Counted from the first letter of the stretch, positions 55,166 through 64,000 are shown. The stretch: 64,000 nucleotides of DNA from Massilia violaceinigra (GCF_002752675.1 NZ_CP024608.1:4030001-4094000); one strand, 5' to 3'. Notes: a model not told the origin generated them from the letters alone. Numbers and translations are program-made.

Positions 55166-56359
55166 TTACAGTTGCGCGGCGATCAGCTTGCCGAGGATGG
55201 CGACGCCTTCACGGATGCGCTCCTGCGGCACGGTCACGAAGGACAGGCGCAGGGTGTTCGTTTCGGCTTCGTTGGCGTAGAACGGCGCGCCCGGCACGAA
55301 AGCCACCTTGGCCGCGATGGCCTGGTCGAGCAGCTTCATGGCGTCGATATGCTTGGGCAGGGTCACCCAGATGAACATGCCGCCTTCGGGCTTGGTCCAG
55401 GTCACGCCGGCCGGGAAGAATTCGGTGATCGCATCGAGCATCGCCTGGCACTGGTTGGCGTACAGCGCGCGGATGGTCGGGATGTGCTGATCGAGGAAGC
55501 CATCCTTGACCACTTCATAGACCACCATCTGGGTCAGCTGCGCGGTGTGCAGGTCGGCGGCCTGCTTGGCCAGCTCCAGGCGGCGCACCAGCGGCAGCGG
55601 CGCGACCACGTAACCGAGGCGGATGCCGGGCGTGAGCACCTTCGAGAACGAGCCCATATAAATGACGCCGTCCGGATTCATGTTCAGCATCTTCGGGAAC
55701 GGCTCGCCCTTGTAGCTCAGCGCGCCGTACGGATCATCCTCGATCAGCGGCAGGCCGAGGCGGGCGCAGGTTTCGACCAGTTCCTGGCGGCGCTCGATGG
55801 ACAGGCTGCGGCCGGTCGGGTTCTGGAAGTTCGGCAGCGCGTACAGCAGGCGCGCGCCTTCGGCCACGGCCTCGATCGAGGACGGCACCAGGCCATGCTC
55901 GTCGGTGGCGACCGACTTGAATTCGGGACGGTAGACCGAGAACGCCTGCAGCGCGCCCAGGTAGCTCGGCGTTTCGACCAGCACGCGGCTGCCTTCGTCG
56001 ATCAGTACCTTGCCCAGCAGGTCGAGCGCCTGCTGCGAGCCGGAAGTCATCAAAACCTGTTCCGGCAGGATTTTGCAGGTGGCCGTGGACAGCGAATTGG
56101 CGATCCACTCGCGCAGCAGCGGGTAGCCGTCGGTTGGGCCGTACTGCAGCGCCACTTTACCGTTTTCGGACAGGACCTTGTCGAAGGCCGCCTTCATGTG
56201 TTCGACCGGGAAGGTGGCAGGCGAGGGCAGGCCGCCGGCGAAGGAGATGATCTCCGGACGCTGGGTGATCTTCAGGATTTCGCGGATGAACGAACTCTGA
56301 AGCTGGCTGGCGCGCTCGGAAAAACGCCACTCGATGGGGTTTGGATTTTCGATTTTCAT
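55166..56359 (-). CDS. Fold-I PLP aminotransferase (2-aminoadipate/LysN-like)
   Basis: A 397-aa aminotransferase: IISFAGGLPSPATFP opening, QYGPTDGYPLLREWIA, ALPNFQNPTGRS, EDDPYGALSYKG and PLP lysine in YMGSFSKVLTPGIRLGYV. This is the LysN/KAT-type subgroup related to MocR effector domains; probable substrates are aminoadipate, kynurenine or aromatic/branched amino acids. Monocistronic: terminator downstream; RidA gene upstream 114 bp on the same strand. Confidence 0.88.
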   Translation of the reverse strand: MKIENPNPIEWRFSERASQLQSSFIREILKITQRPEIISFAGGLPSPATFPVEHMKAAFDKVLSENGKVALQYGPTDGYPLLREWIANSLSTATCKILPEQVLMTSGSQQALDLLGKVLIDEGSRVLVETPSYLGALQAFSVYRPEFKSVATDEHGLVPSSIEAVAEGARLLYALPNFQNPTGRSLSIERRQELVETCARLGLPLIEDDPYGALSYKGEPFPKMLNMNPDGVIYMGSFSKVLTPGIRLGYVVAPLPLVRRLELAKQAADLHTAQLTQMVVYEVVKDGFLDQHIPTIRALYANQCQAMLDAITEFFPAGVTWTKPEGGMFIWVTLPKHIDAMKLLDQAIAAKVAFVPGAPFYANEAETNTLRLSFVTVPQERIREGVAILGKLIAAQL

Positions 56360-56473
56360 ACTGGTCTCACAGTCAAGGCGGCCGGGTTCGCACTGGGCCG
56401 ATTATAGAGCACGCTGGGTAAGCGGCTGGAAAGACGCCGCCGGATAAGCAGCGTCCGGGATGTTGATGTTGGT

Positions 56474-56935
56474 TTAAGCGACTTCGACGATCATTTCGAT
56501 TTCCACACAGGCGCCGCGTGGATTCTGCGCCACGCCGAAGGCCGAGCGGGCATGCTTGCCAGCATCGCCGAATACCTCGCCCAGCAGTTCCGAGGCGCCG
56601 TTGGTGACGATGTGCTGGTCGGTGAAGCCGGGCGTCGAATTGACCAGGCTCATCAGTTTAACCACGCGCTTGACCTTGCCGAGGTCGCCGCCGCAAGCTT
56701 CCTGAAGCGTGCCCATCAGATCGATCGCAATCGCGCGCGCGGCGGCGACGCCCTGTTCGGTGGTGATTTCCTTGCCCAGCTGACCGGCGTTCACGGAGCC
56801 ATCGGCATTCTTCGCGATGTGTCCGGAAATAAACACCAGATTTCCTGTCTGCACGTACATCACATACGCGGCGACGGGTGCGGCTGGCGGGCTGAGGGTG
56901 ATATTGAGCGATTTCAGTTTGTCGTAGACGGTCAT
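56474..56935 (-). CDS. RidA-family protein (enamine/imine deaminase)
   Basis: A 153-aa RidA/YER057c protein: KLKSLNITLSPPAAPVAAYV, NLVFISGHIAKNADG, GTLQEACGGDLGKVKRVVKL and C-terminal HARSAFGVAQNPRGACVEIE, including the active-site-type Arg. RidA hydrolyses reactive enamines formed by PLP enzymes. ATG 56935 has GAGGAA upstream. Its neighbours are a PLP aminotransferase and a PLP dehydratase, exactly the enzymes whose by-products RidA removes. Confidence 0.9.
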   Translation of the reverse strand: MTVYDKLKSLNITLSPPAAPVAAYVMYVQTGNLVFISGHIAKNADGSVNAGQLGKEITTEQGVAAARAIAIDLMGTLQEACGGDLGKVKRVVKLMSLVNSTPGFTDQHIVTNGASELLGEVFGDAGKHARSAFGVAQNPRGACVEIEMIVEVA

Positions 56936-57074
56936 GGAGATTCCTCGATGCGATAAGAAAGAACAAGGCAGTATTGTACGTCGGGCACGACCGGCTGCCC
57001 ACCGGAATCGCGCCCTGCCAGAACCTCGCATAACCGGCGGCAAACTCCGGCTAAACAACTTCTAAAACTCCTAC

Positions 57075-57305
57075 AACCGGGGTCAGAGCTCTGACTCGAA
57101 ACATTTGCTTCACGTCAATACAAATCGCTTTCTGTCGGTATCAATTCTGACGCTTCTCGGGCATGTCGACCTTGCTCGCCCAAGAAAACTTGCTTAACCG
57201 AGGTCTGATCCTGGTTGAGCAACAAAAAAGTTGCGACTTAAAGCTCTGACCCCGGTTGGCGGGTTAAAAAGTTGCGAGTTAAAGCTCTGACCCCGGTTGG
57301 CGGGT
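57075..57305 (-). repeat. 41-bp tandem duplication with an inverted partner upstream
   Basis: A 41-bp unit is tandemly repeated (57224-57264 and 57265-57305, one mismatch), ending directly at the stop codon of the EamA gene. Its core AGCTCTGACCCCGGTT is present in exact inverted form at 57075-57090 (AACCGGGGTCAGAGCT). The other bases of the 370-bp gap between the RidA gene and the EamA gene (56936-57223) show no gene. It looks like a REP-type or mobile-element-derived cluster. Confidence 0.75.
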
Positions 57306-58232
57306 TTAGCGCTTGATTTGCATGCGGCGGCCGATGGCGACCACGGCGATCACCGCGAGCGCGAAGCTGATGTTGGCCACTTCCAGCGGCTCGCCCAGCA
57401 GTATCCAGGCGCCGGCCAGGGTCATGAACGGTTGCAGCAGTTGCACTTGCCCCACCCGGGCTATGCCGCCGCGCGCCATGCCGCGGTACCAGAAGAAAAA
57501 GCCGATGAACATCGAGAACACGGATACATACGCAAAGCCAATCCACGCCCGCGCCCCAGCTTCGGCCATCCTGTCCACTTGGGGCCACGCCAGCCATACC
57601 ACCAGCGGCAGCACCAGCGGCACCGACAGCACCAGCGCCCAGCTGATCACTTGTTGCCCGCCCATGCTCCGCGATAACTTTCCGCCTTCGGCGTAGCCCA
57701 CCGCAGCCGCCGCCACGGCGCCGAACATCAGCAGGTCGGCCTGATGAAAGCTGCCGCCGCTCTGGCGCAGGGCGAAGCCGATGACGATAGCCGAGCCCGT
57801 CAGTGCGGTCAGCCAGAATCCCAGCGAGGGCTTTTCATTGCCGCGCAGCGCGGAGACGAGCGCCGTGGCCAGCGGCAATATGCCGACCAGCACCGCGCCA
57901 TGCGATGCCGGCAGGCTGCGCAAGGCAACCGAGGTCAGCCACGGAAAGCCGATCACGCAGCCGAGCGAAACCATCGCCAGCGGCCACAGCGCCGAGCGCG
58001 GCGGCAGCGGCGCGCGCTTCCACACCAGCCAGATGCCCGCGAGCAGCGCCGCCACCAGCGCCCGTCCCAGCGCGACAATCACCGGCTCCAGCCCGGCCAC
58101 CGCCATCCGCGTGAACGGCAGGGTCAAACTGAACATGGCGACTCCGACCAGCCCCAGCAGCATGCCGGCACTCTCGTCGGACATCCCGGGCCGCGCCGCA
58201 CGCGTCAACTCATTTGTCACGCTCGTCGTCAT
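57306..58232 (-). CDS. EamA/DMT-family exporter
   Basis: A 308-aa, ten-TM drug/metabolite transporter with two EamA halves (AGMLLGLVGVAMFSLTLPFTRMA; SALRGNEKPSLGFWLTALTG; the second half ending LLQPFMTLAGAWILLGEPLEV). Export of an amino acid or related metabolite is typical. It starts 3 bp after the dehydratase gene, so the two form an operon; probable control by the divergent MocR regulator. Confidence 0.88.
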   Translation of the reverse strand: MTTSVTNELTRAARPGMSDESAGMLLGLVGVAMFSLTLPFTRMAVAGLEPVIVALGRALVAALLAGIWLVWKRAPLPPRSALWPLAMVSLGCVIGFPWLTSVALRSLPASHGAVLVGILPLATALVSALRGNEKPSLGFWLTALTGSAIVIGFALRQSGGSFHQADLLMFGAVAAAAVGYAEGGKLSRSMGGQQVISWALVLSVPLVLPLVVWLAWPQVDRMAEAGARAWIGFAYVSVFSMFIGFFFWYRGMARGGIARVGQVQLLQPFMTLAGAWILLGEPLEVANISFALAVIAVVAIGRRMQIKR

Positions 58233-58235
58233 GCT

Positions 58236-59204
58236 TCAAGGCCCTTGCAAGATGCGACGGAACAGCTCGGCATCGACATTGCCTCCGGTCAACGGCAGGC
58301 CGATTTTCTTGCCACGGATCAGGGCGCTGTCCTTGATCTGCATGGCCGCCGCCAGCGCCGCCGCGCCCGCGCCTTCGGCCAGGTTGTGGGTGCAGCGGTA
58401 GTACAGGCGCATGGCGCGCGCCACTTCGTCGTCGGTCACGGCCAGTACGTCGTCGGCGCATTCGAGCACGGCCACGAGCGACGCGGCATCGGCCACGCGG
58501 CACGCCAGCCCGTCGGCCACCACGGTGCTGACCGCCGCCTCGATGCTGCGCCCGGCCCGGAACGAGAGCTGGTACGCCGGCGCATGGCTCGACACCACGC
58601 CGATAATCCGGGTCTTGACACCCAGCGCGTGGCGCGCCGCAATCGCGCCGCAGATGCCGGAGCCCTGGCCGATCGGCACCAGCACCAGGTCCAGGTCGGG
58701 CTGGGCGCGGAACAGTTCGAGCCAGCCGCTGGCCACGCCCGCCACCAGGTCCTCGTGATACGAGGGCACCATGTGCAGTCCTTCTTCGCGCATCAGCGCC
58801 AGCGCATGCTCGCGGCTTGCCTGGAAGTCGTCGCCATGTTCGATGACCCGCGCACCGAGGCCGCGCATGCAGGCGTTCTTTTCCACGCTGTTCCCGTGCG
58901 GGACCACCACCGTCACCTGCAGCCCCACGCGCGCGCCGCTGAAGGCAATCGCCTGCCCATGGTTGCCGCGGGTCGGGGCGATGATGCCGCGCACCTCGGG
59001 CGCGCGGCGCACCAGCGCGTCGAGGTAGACCACCGCGCCGCGCGCCTTGAAGGTGCCGAGCGGCGTGTGGTTCTCATGCTTGACCCAGACGCCGGTGCCG
59101 ACCGCTTCGTTCAGCAGCGGCCACGAATACTGCGGCGTGGGCGGCATGGCGCGGTAGACCAGGGCGGCGGCGGCATCAAGCTCGGCGAGGGAAGGCAGGT
59201 ACAT
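58236..59204 (-). CDS. Threonine/serine dehydratase-like PLP enzyme (fold II)
   Basis: A 322-aa fold-II PLP enzyme. PLP lysine in LGTFKARGAVVYL (K53), ARGNHGQAIAFSG substrate-binding loop and the phosphate-binding loop as GQGSGICG (a variant of the Gly-rich GGGG loop). Beta-elimination of Ser/Thr or a hydroxy-amino acid (such as threo-3-hydroxyaspartate) is expected, giving an enamine that RidA would handle. First gene of the dehydratase-exporter operon and divergent from the MocR-type regulator. Confidence 0.85.
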   Translation of the reverse strand: MYLPSLAELDAAAALVYRAMPPTPQYSWPLLNEAVGTGVWVKHENHTPLGTFKARGAVVYLDALVRRAPEVRGIIAPTRGNHGQAIAFSGARVGLQVTVVVPHGNSVEKNACMRGLGARVIEHGDDFQASREHALALMREEGLHMVPSYHEDLVAGVASGWLELFRAQPDLDLVLVPIGQGSGICGAIAARHALGVKTRIIGVVSSHAPAYQLSFRAGRSIEAAVSTVVADGLACRVADAASLVAVLECADDVLAVTDDEVARAMRLYYRCTHNLAEGAGAAALAAAMQIKDSALIRGKKIGLPLTGGNVDAELFRRILQGP

Positions 59205-59260
59205 GGCGCTCTTTCAAAGGGTGGAACGGGAAGGTCGATAGGTGTATCCTAGACGAGAAA

Positions 59261-59288
59261 ACCAGTACAGTACCAATACACTTAACCA
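59261..59288 (+). promoter_or_regulatory. Candidate MocR-type operator (ACCA direct repeats)
   Basis: ACCAGTAC (59261), ACCAATAC (59272) and ACCATATA (59285) are direct repeats at 11- and 13-bp spacing in the 111-bp divergent region between the dehydratase gene and the MocR gene. A related inverted GGTGTAT element is at 59241. MocR regulators commonly bind spaced direct repeats. Based on inspection only. Confidence 0.45.
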
Positions 59289-59315
59289 TATAATTACGCA
59301 TACTGTGACGGTGCC

Positions 59316-60761
59316 ATGACCAATACAAGCAATGCCGCCATCGGCCTGCTCACCCGCGGCTCCGGCGAAACGCTGATCGACCAGATCGTGCGCTCGGTCT
59401 CGAGCCGCATCGACGACAAGCTGTTGCGCAGCGGCGCGCGCATGCCGTCGATCCGCCAGTTCGCCGCCACCCACGGGGTGTCGTGCTTCACGGTGGTGGC
59501 CAGCTACGACAAGCTGGTGGCCAAGGGCTACGTCGAATCGCGCCGCGGCGCCGGATTTTTCGTGCGCGAGCGCTCGCCCCTGAACGCCGGCGAACGGTCC
59601 ATGCCCGACGCGCCGCCGGCAGCGCTGGAAGCCAAGCCACTCGATGTGGTCTGGCTGATCCGGAACATGTTCCGCCCCGCGCCATCGCAGCGCGTGCCCG
59701 GTTCCGGCGTGCTGCCCTCCGAATGGCTCGATGGTCCGATGATCGCCAACGCCCTGCGCGCTGTCAGCCGCCAGAGCGGCGCGCTGCTGGTCAACTACGG
59801 CGCGCCGCAGGGCTTCCTGCCGCTGCGCCAGCAGCTCCAGCTGAAATTGGCCGAACTGGAAATCGACGCCGCGCCCGAGCAGATCGTCACCACCGTCGGC
59901 GTGACCCAGGCGCTGGACCTGGTGGCGCGCGAGTTCACCCGCCCTGGCGACACCATTTTCGTGGACGATCCGGCCTGGTTCCTGATGTTCGGCGCGTTCG
60001 CGGCAATGGGCCTGAAGGTCATCGGCATTTCCCGCCTGGCCGACGGTCCCGACATCGCGCAACTGGCGGCCATGGCGGCGCTGCACAAGCCCAAGCTGTA
60101 CGTGATCAATTCGGTGCTGCACAATCCCACCTCCACCTCGCTGTCGGCGGCCAAGGCGTTCCAGGTGCTGCGCATCGCCGAGGAACACGGCTTTACCATC
60201 GTCGAAGACGATATCTATTGCGACCTGCATCCGGGCAGCGCGGTGCAGCCGGCCACGCGCATGGCGGCGCTCGACCAGCTGCATCGGGTGATTTACCTGG
60301 GCGGCTTTTCCAAGTCGCTGGCGGCCAACCTGCGGGTCGGCTTCATCGCCACGTCTCCCGAATGGGCCCAGCGCCTGTGCGACCGCAAGATGCTGGCCAC
60401 CCTCACCACCAGCGACATCGGCGAGCGGGTGGTATACAAGGTGCTTTCGGAGGGCTTGTACCGCAAGCACGTGGACCGCCTGCGCGGCCGGCTCGACGCG
60501 GTGCGCGCACGCACGGTGCGCCAGATGGAAAAGGTGGGCTTGCACGTCGATGTGGCGCCGCCGGCCGGCCTGTTCGTCTGGACCGACACCGGCATCGACA
60601 CCAGCGCCCTGGCCGAACGCGCCATGATCGAAGGCTTGCTGCTGGCCCCCGGCGCCCTGTTTTCGCCCAGCCAGCTGCCCTCGACCCGGATGCGCATGAA
60701 TGTGTCGACCTCGCAGGAGCCGGGCGTGTGGGAGTTCCTGGCCCGGGAACTGCGGCGCTGA
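59316..60761 (+). CDS. MocR/PdxR-family transcriptional regulator (GntR HTH + aminotransferase domain)
   Basis: A 481-aa fusion: N-terminal GntR-type winged HTH (~residues 20-90, MPSIRQFAATHGVSCFTVVA, KGYVESRRGAGFFV) and a fold-I aminotransferase-like domain (LLVNYGAPQGFLPLRQQL, PTSTSLSAAKAFQVL, PLP lysine in GGFSKSLAANLRVGF). MocR regulators use PLP bound to this Lys to sense an amino compound. It is divergent from the Thr/Ser dehydratase-EamA operon, its likely target. Confidence 0.92.
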   Translation: MTNTSNAAIGLLTRGSGETLIDQIVRSVSSRIDDKLLRSGARMPSIRQFAATHGVSCFTVVASYDKLVAKGYVESRRGAGFFVRERSPLNAGERSMPDAPPAALEAKPLDVVWLIRNMFRPAPSQRVPGSGVLPSEWLDGPMIANALRAVSRQSGALLVNYGAPQGFLPLRQQLQLKLAELEIDAAPEQIVTTVGVTQALDLVAREFTRPGDTIFVDDPAWFLMFGAFAAMGLKVIGISRLADGPDIAQLAAMAALHKPKLYVINSVLHNPTSTSLSAAKAFQVLRIAEEHGFTIVEDDIYCDLHPGSAVQPATRMAALDQLHRVIYLGGFSKSLAANLRVGFIATSPEWAQRLCDRKMLATLTTSDIGERVVYKVLSEGLYRKHVDRLRGRLDAVRARTVRQMEKVGLHVDVAPPAGLFVWTDTGIDTSALAERAMIEGLLLAPGALFSPSQLPSTRMRMNVSTSQEPGVWEFLARELRR

Positions 60762-60839
60762 GCGCGCGGGCCTTGAAATCGCCCGGAACACCCCCATTTC
60801 TCTCCAATCCGTTCAACCCGTCTTACACGAGGACTAAAA

Positions 60840-62759
60840 ATGGCTGTTGCCGAAAAAGAAACCCTTGGTTTTCAAGCAGAAGTAAAACAGTTGCTGCAAC
60901 TGATGATCCACTCCCTGTATTCGAACAAGGAGATCTTCCTGCGCGAGCTCATTTCGAACGCGTCCGACGCGGCCGACAAGCTGCGCTTCGAGGCGATCAA
61001 TAACGACGCTTTGTACGGCAACGACCACGAACTGAAAATCCGCGTCGCCTACAACAAGGAAGCGCGCACGGTCACCATTTCCGATAACGGCATCGGCATG
61101 AGCCGCGACGAAGTCATTTCGCACCTGGGCACCATTGCCAAGTCGGGCACCAAGGAATTCTTCGGCAAGCTCTCCGGCGACCAGCAGGCCGACGCGGCCC
61201 TGATCGGCCAGTTCGGCGTGGGCTTTTACTCGGGCTTCATCGTGGCCGACAAGATCACGGTCGAAACCCGCCGCGCCGGCGCCGACGCATCCGAAGGGGT
61301 GCGCTGGGAGTCGGCGGGCGAGGGCGATTACAGCGTCGAAGCGATCGAGAAAACGGCGCGCGGCACCGACATCATCCTGCACCTGCGCGAAGGCGAGGAT
61401 GAGTTGCTGTCGAGCTGGAAGCTGAAATCGATCATCCGCAAGTACTCGGACCATATTTCGCTGCCGATCGTGATGCAAAAGGACGAGTGGGATGCCGAGA
61501 AAGGCGAGACGGTGCTCAAGGATGAAGTCGAAACGGTCAACCAGGCCAGCGCGCTGTGGGCCCGCAACAAGAGCGACATCACGCCCGAGCAGTACGAGGA
61601 ATTCTACAAGCACGTCTCGCACGACTTCCAGTCCCCGCTGACCCACACCCATAACCGGGTCGAGGGCCGCAGCGAATATACGCAGCTGCTGTACGTGCCG
61701 AGCCACGCCCCGTTCGACCTGTGGGACCGCAACAAGCGCGGCGGCATCAAGCTGTACGTCAAACGCGTGTTCATCATGGACGATGCCGAGCAGCTGATGC
61801 CGGCCTACCTGCGCTTCATCAAAGGCGTGATCGACTCGAACGACCTGCCGCTGAACGTGTCGCGCGAGATCCTGCAGGAGTCGCGCGATGTGAAGGTGAT
61901 CCGCGAAGGCTCGACCAAGCGCGTGCTGGGCATGCTGGAAGAACTGGCCAACGCCGACGAGCAGGAAAAGAAGGACAAGTACACGACCTTCTGGACCGAA
62001 TTCGGCCAGGTGCTCAAGGAAGGCATCGGCGAGGACGCCGGCAACAAGGACCGCATCGCCAAGCTGCTGCGCTTCGCCTCCACCGCCAACGACAACGCCG
62101 ACCAGAATGCATCGCTGGCCGACTACATCGGGCGCATGAAGGAAGGCCAGGAAAAGATTTACTACGTGGCCGGCGACAGCTACACCGCAGCCAAGAACAG
62201 CCCGCACCTCGAAATCTTCCGCAAGAAGGGCGTTGAAGTGCTGTTGATGACGGACCGCGTCGATGAATGGATGCTGTCGTTCCTGACTGAATTCGAAGGC
62301 AAGGAGCTGGTGTCGGTGGCCAAGGGTGGCCTGGATCTGGGCGGGCTGGAAGACGAAGCCGAGAAGAAGGAACACGAAGAGACCGAGACCTCGTACAAGG
62401 AACTGGTCGAGCGCATGAAAGCGGCGCTGGGCGAGAAGGCCAAGGATGTGCGCGTGACGTTCCGCCTGACCGATTCGCCAGCCTGCCTGGTGGCCGACGA
62501 GAACGAGCTGTCGGGCAATCTGCTGCGCATGCTGAAGGCGGCGGGGCAGAGTGCACCGGAATCGAAGCCGATCCTGGAGATCAACCCGAACCACCCGCTG
62601 GTGACGCGTTTGAAGAACGAAGACGCTGCCAGTACCCAGTTCGGCGACTGGGCGCACATTTTGTTCGATCAGGCTTTGCTGGCTGAAGGCGGTTCGCTGA
62701 GCGACCCGGCTACGTTTGTGAAGCGCTTGAATGAGATGCTGCTGGCTGGGGCGAAGTAA
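60840..62759 (+). CDS. htpG: Chaperone protein HtpG (Hsp90)
   Basis: A 639-aa bacterial Hsp90: N-terminal GHKL ATPase motifs [27 protein letters not shown] and [11 protein letters not shown], middle-domain catalytic loop [14 protein letters not shown], and the C-terminal dimerisation domain. GAGG lies just before the ATG at 60840. Standard length; no sign of decay. Ends before the R4 palindrome. Confidence 0.97.
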   Translation: MAVAEKETLGFQAEVKQLLQLMIHSLYSNKEIFLRELISNASDAADKLRFEAINNDALYGNDHELKIRVAYNKEARTVTISDNGIGMSRDEVISHLGTIAKSGTKEFFGKLSGDQQADAALIGQFGVGFYSGFIVADKITVETRRAGADASEGVRWESAGEGDYSVEAIEKTARGTDIILHLREGEDELLSSWKLKSIIRKYSDHISLPIVMQKDEWDAEKGETVLKDEVETVNQASALWARNKSDITPEQYEEFYKHVSHDFQSPLTHTHNRVEGRSEYTQLLYVPSHAPFDLWDRNKRGGIKLYVKRVFIMDDAEQLMPAYLRFIKGVIDSNDLPLNVSREILQESRDVKVIREGSTKRVLGMLEELANADEQEKKDKYTTFWTEFGQVLKEGIGEDAGNKDRIAKLLRFASTANDNADQNASLADYIGRMKEGQEKIYYVAGDSYTAAKNSPHLEIFRKKGVEVLLMTDRVDEWMLSFLTEFEGKELVSVAKGGLDLGGLEDEAEKKEHEETETSYKELVERMKAALGEKAKDVRVTFRLTDSPACLVADENELSGNLLRMLKAAGQSAPESKPILEINPNHPLVTRLKNEDAASTQFGDWAHILFDQALLAEGGSLSDPATFVKRLNEMLLAGAK

Positions 62760-62789
62760 CGCTCTTTTTTAGCACCACCGTCATAAGAT

Positions 62790-62872
62790 CCGTCATTCCC
62801 GCGCAGGCGGGAATCCAAGTTTTCTATGCTAAGCGAAGGTGCCTTGGATTCCCGCCTGCGCGGGAATGACGG
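62790..62872 (+). repeat. Long perfect palindromic element R4 after htpG
   Basis: 30-bp arms 62790-62819 and 62843-62872 are exact inverted copies with a 23-base loop. The arm sequence (CTTGGATTCCCGCC...GGGAATGACGG) is the shared core of R1, R3 and R4. It lies in the convergent gap between htpG and the RBBP9-like gene and is likely a bidirectional transcript end. Confidence 0.92.
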
Positions 62873-62908
62873 TCTGAAAGTCAACGTAATATTAGTTGAA
62901 ATTGGTGC

Positions 62909-63454
62909 CTATCCCGACACCTGCTTGCAAAACTCGCCCAGCAGCTTTTCCCCCTCCGGCCAGTCCCCATACCCGCTATCCCCATTGATATGCCCGGCGT
63001 CGCCAATCTCGACGAAGCGGCTGCCCCACGCCTGGGCAAACGCGCGTGCGCGTTCGATCGATACGTACGGATCGTCGGTGCTGGCCACCACAATGCTTGG
63101 AAACGGCAGCTTTTCCAGCCGCATCGGCGCAAACCCCACCGCTTCTGACGGAAACGACGCGCTTTCCGCGTCGGCCGGCGCCACCAGAAACGCGCCGCCG
63201 ATGCTCAGCACCGACTCCGAACGCGCCCAATGCGCCACCAAACCGCACGACAAACTGTGCGCCACCAGGATAGGCGGACCTTCGCTCATGGCAATCGCCG
63301 CATCCAACTCGTCCACCCATTCCTGGCGATCGGGGTTATTCCAGTCGCGGTGCGCGACACGCTTCCATGCCGGGTTGCGCTGCTCCCAGTGCGTTTGCCA
63401 GTGCGACGGGCCCGAGTTCCAGATTCCCGCCAATGTCAATACGTCGCAATCCAT
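62909..63454 (-). CDS. RBBP9/YdeN-family serine hydrolase
   Basis: A 181-aa small alpha/beta hydrolase: LTLAGIWNSGPSHWQTHWE, nucleophile elbow ILVAHSLSCGLVAHW (Ser), Asp in VVASTDDPYVS and His in DAGHINGDSGYGDWPEG. These are the RBBP9/YdeN signatures. Physiological substrate unknown. Convergent with htpG. Confidence 0.92.
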   Translation of the reverse strand: MDCDVLTLAGIWNSGPSHWQTHWEQRNPAWKRVAHRDWNNPDRQEWVDELDAAIAMSEGPPILVAHSLSCGLVAHWARSESVLSIGGAFLVAPADAESASFPSEAVGFAPMRLEKLPFPSIVVASTDDPYVSIERARAFAQAWGSRFVEIGDAGHINGDSGYGDWPEGEKLLGEFCKQVSG

Positions 63455-63565
63455 TACCCCTCCGCGTCAGTCGTTTGATTACGTCGATTGTACGACTAAT
63501 GACGGGGACCAGCTGCGCACCCGGCCACCCATGCCGCCTTGGCATCGCGCATGCAGCGGCCGAGC

Positions 63566-63596
63566 GCTTGCGACGGCGTGCCTTGCCGCCGCAAGC
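63566..63596 (+). terminator. Strong hairpin between the CBM6 gene end and the RBBP9-like gene
   Basis: GCTTGCGACGGC and GCCGCCGCAAGC pair over 12 bp with one mismatch and a 7-base loop. It lies just downstream (minus strand) of the CBM6 protein stop at 63617, and may end that transcript. No T-run. Confidence 0.4.
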
Positions 63597-63616
63597 ATCA
63601 ACGGCATGCGGCCCGC

Positions 63617-64000
63617 TTAGCGCGCGCCCTTGCTCACCTTGATCCAGTTCAGGTTCCAGCCGCCCTGTTTCGCGTAGATGCCGAATGCATGGCTGCCGGC
63701 TGCCAGCGTCACGGTCTTGTTGACCGAGGCCCAGTTCTGCCAGCCGCCGGTGGCGGGAATGGCCACCGTGGCGTGGGTCGGCTTGCCGCCGGCTTCCTCG
63801 AAACTCAGTTCGCCTCCGCCCGGGCTGGCGACCCGGAATTCGATGGTGTAGTTCCCGCTTTCGGGAATGAGCACGGGCGCGTTGGTGTACGACATCCAGT
63901 CGCCGCTGTCGATATGGCTGGCGTTCCTGCCGCCGCCTGCGTCGCTGGTCTGCTCGGACTCCACGCCGCTCATGGCCGCATGGTCCTCGGCCTGGATCAG
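63617..64000 (-). CDS. C-terminal carbohydrate-binding module (CBM6-like) of a protein cut by the window edge
   Basis: The visible 127 residues (the start is to the right of the window) form a CBM6/CBM35-type beta-sandwich: IQAEDHAAMSGVESEQTSDA, DSGDWMSYTNAPVLIPESGNY, EFRVASPGGGELSFEEAGG and GWNLNWIKVSKGAR at the end. Such modules sit at the C-terminus of secreted glycoside hydrolases; the catalytic part is not visible, so only the binding role (beta-glucan, xylan, agarose or similar) can be inferred. Confidence 0.85.
   Translation of the reverse strand: MIQAEDHAAMSGVESEQTSDAGGGRNASHIDSGDWMSYTNAPVLIPESGNYTIEFRVASPGGGELSFEEAGGKPTHATVAIPATGGWQNWASVNKTVTLAAGSHAFGIYAKQGGWNLNWIKVSKGAR

Overview
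The window is GC-rich, densely coded chromosomal DNA from a betaproteobacterium, most likely Oxalobacteraceae (Massilia/Duganella/Janthinobacterium group). That placement is inferred from gene content (dapC-dapD-pilU-yffB-dapE-prmB order, MdtC/NodT efflux, OmpR/EnvZ pair, FapA/DUF342 protein, HtpG) and protein style; no rRNA or tRNA gene is visible to confirm it. I see no prophage, transposase, CRISPR array or replication origin.

Layout. 1-3.3 kb: the end of an RND multidrug pump, its outer-membrane channel and a small SET-domain methyltransferase. 3.3-11.6 kb (minus strand): three tandem paralogous WG-repeat proteins, one lacking the C-terminal helical-repeat module. 11.8-13.9 kb: secreted S46 dipeptidyl peptidase. 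14.0-17.5 kb: a vitamin-uptake locus, with a PnuC-type transporter and NadR-like kinase facing a TonB receptor that has a TPP riboswitch in its leader. 17.6-25.6 kb: single metabolic and regulatory genes (YqhD-like reductase, GST, MFS, two LysR regulators, SGNH hydrolase with a broken start, di-iron MBL protein, thioredoxin). 25.9-29.8 kb: small secreted proteins, a Baeyer-Villiger monooxygenase and a secreted three-repeat trefoil-like protein. 29.8-36.8 kb: OmpR/EnvZ-type two-component system, FapA-family protein, HDOD protein with ArfB, CheW. 37.0-44.9 kb (minus): YheS, PrmB, DapE, YffB, PilU, DapD, DapC. 45.0-50.9 kb: AraC-family regulator and a divergent operon of AGPS-like flavoenzyme, GlpD-like dehydrogenase and FGGY kinase. 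51.1-55.0 kb: BluB, KAI2/RsbQ-type hydrolase, second TonB receptor. 55.2-60.8 kb: a PLP-enzyme neighbourhood (aminotransferase, RidA, EamA exporter, Thr/Ser dehydratase, divergent MocR regulator). 60.8-64.0 kb: HtpG, RBBP9-like hydrolase and the C-terminus of a CBM6 protein.

The most interesting points: (i) the AraC/AGPS/GlpD/FGGY operon, which fits an unassigned pathway for alkylglycerol (ether-lipid) breakdown or synthesis; (ii) a riboswitch-controlled outer-membrane receptor that would be misannotated as a siderophore receptor but is probably a thiamine or thiamine-precursor importer; (iii) the tandem WG-repeat family; (iv) a family of long palindromes found in four gaps between convergent genes; (v) the PLP dehydratase/exporter/RidA module under a MocR regulator. 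All functional statements are inferences from reading the sequence; no database search was run.
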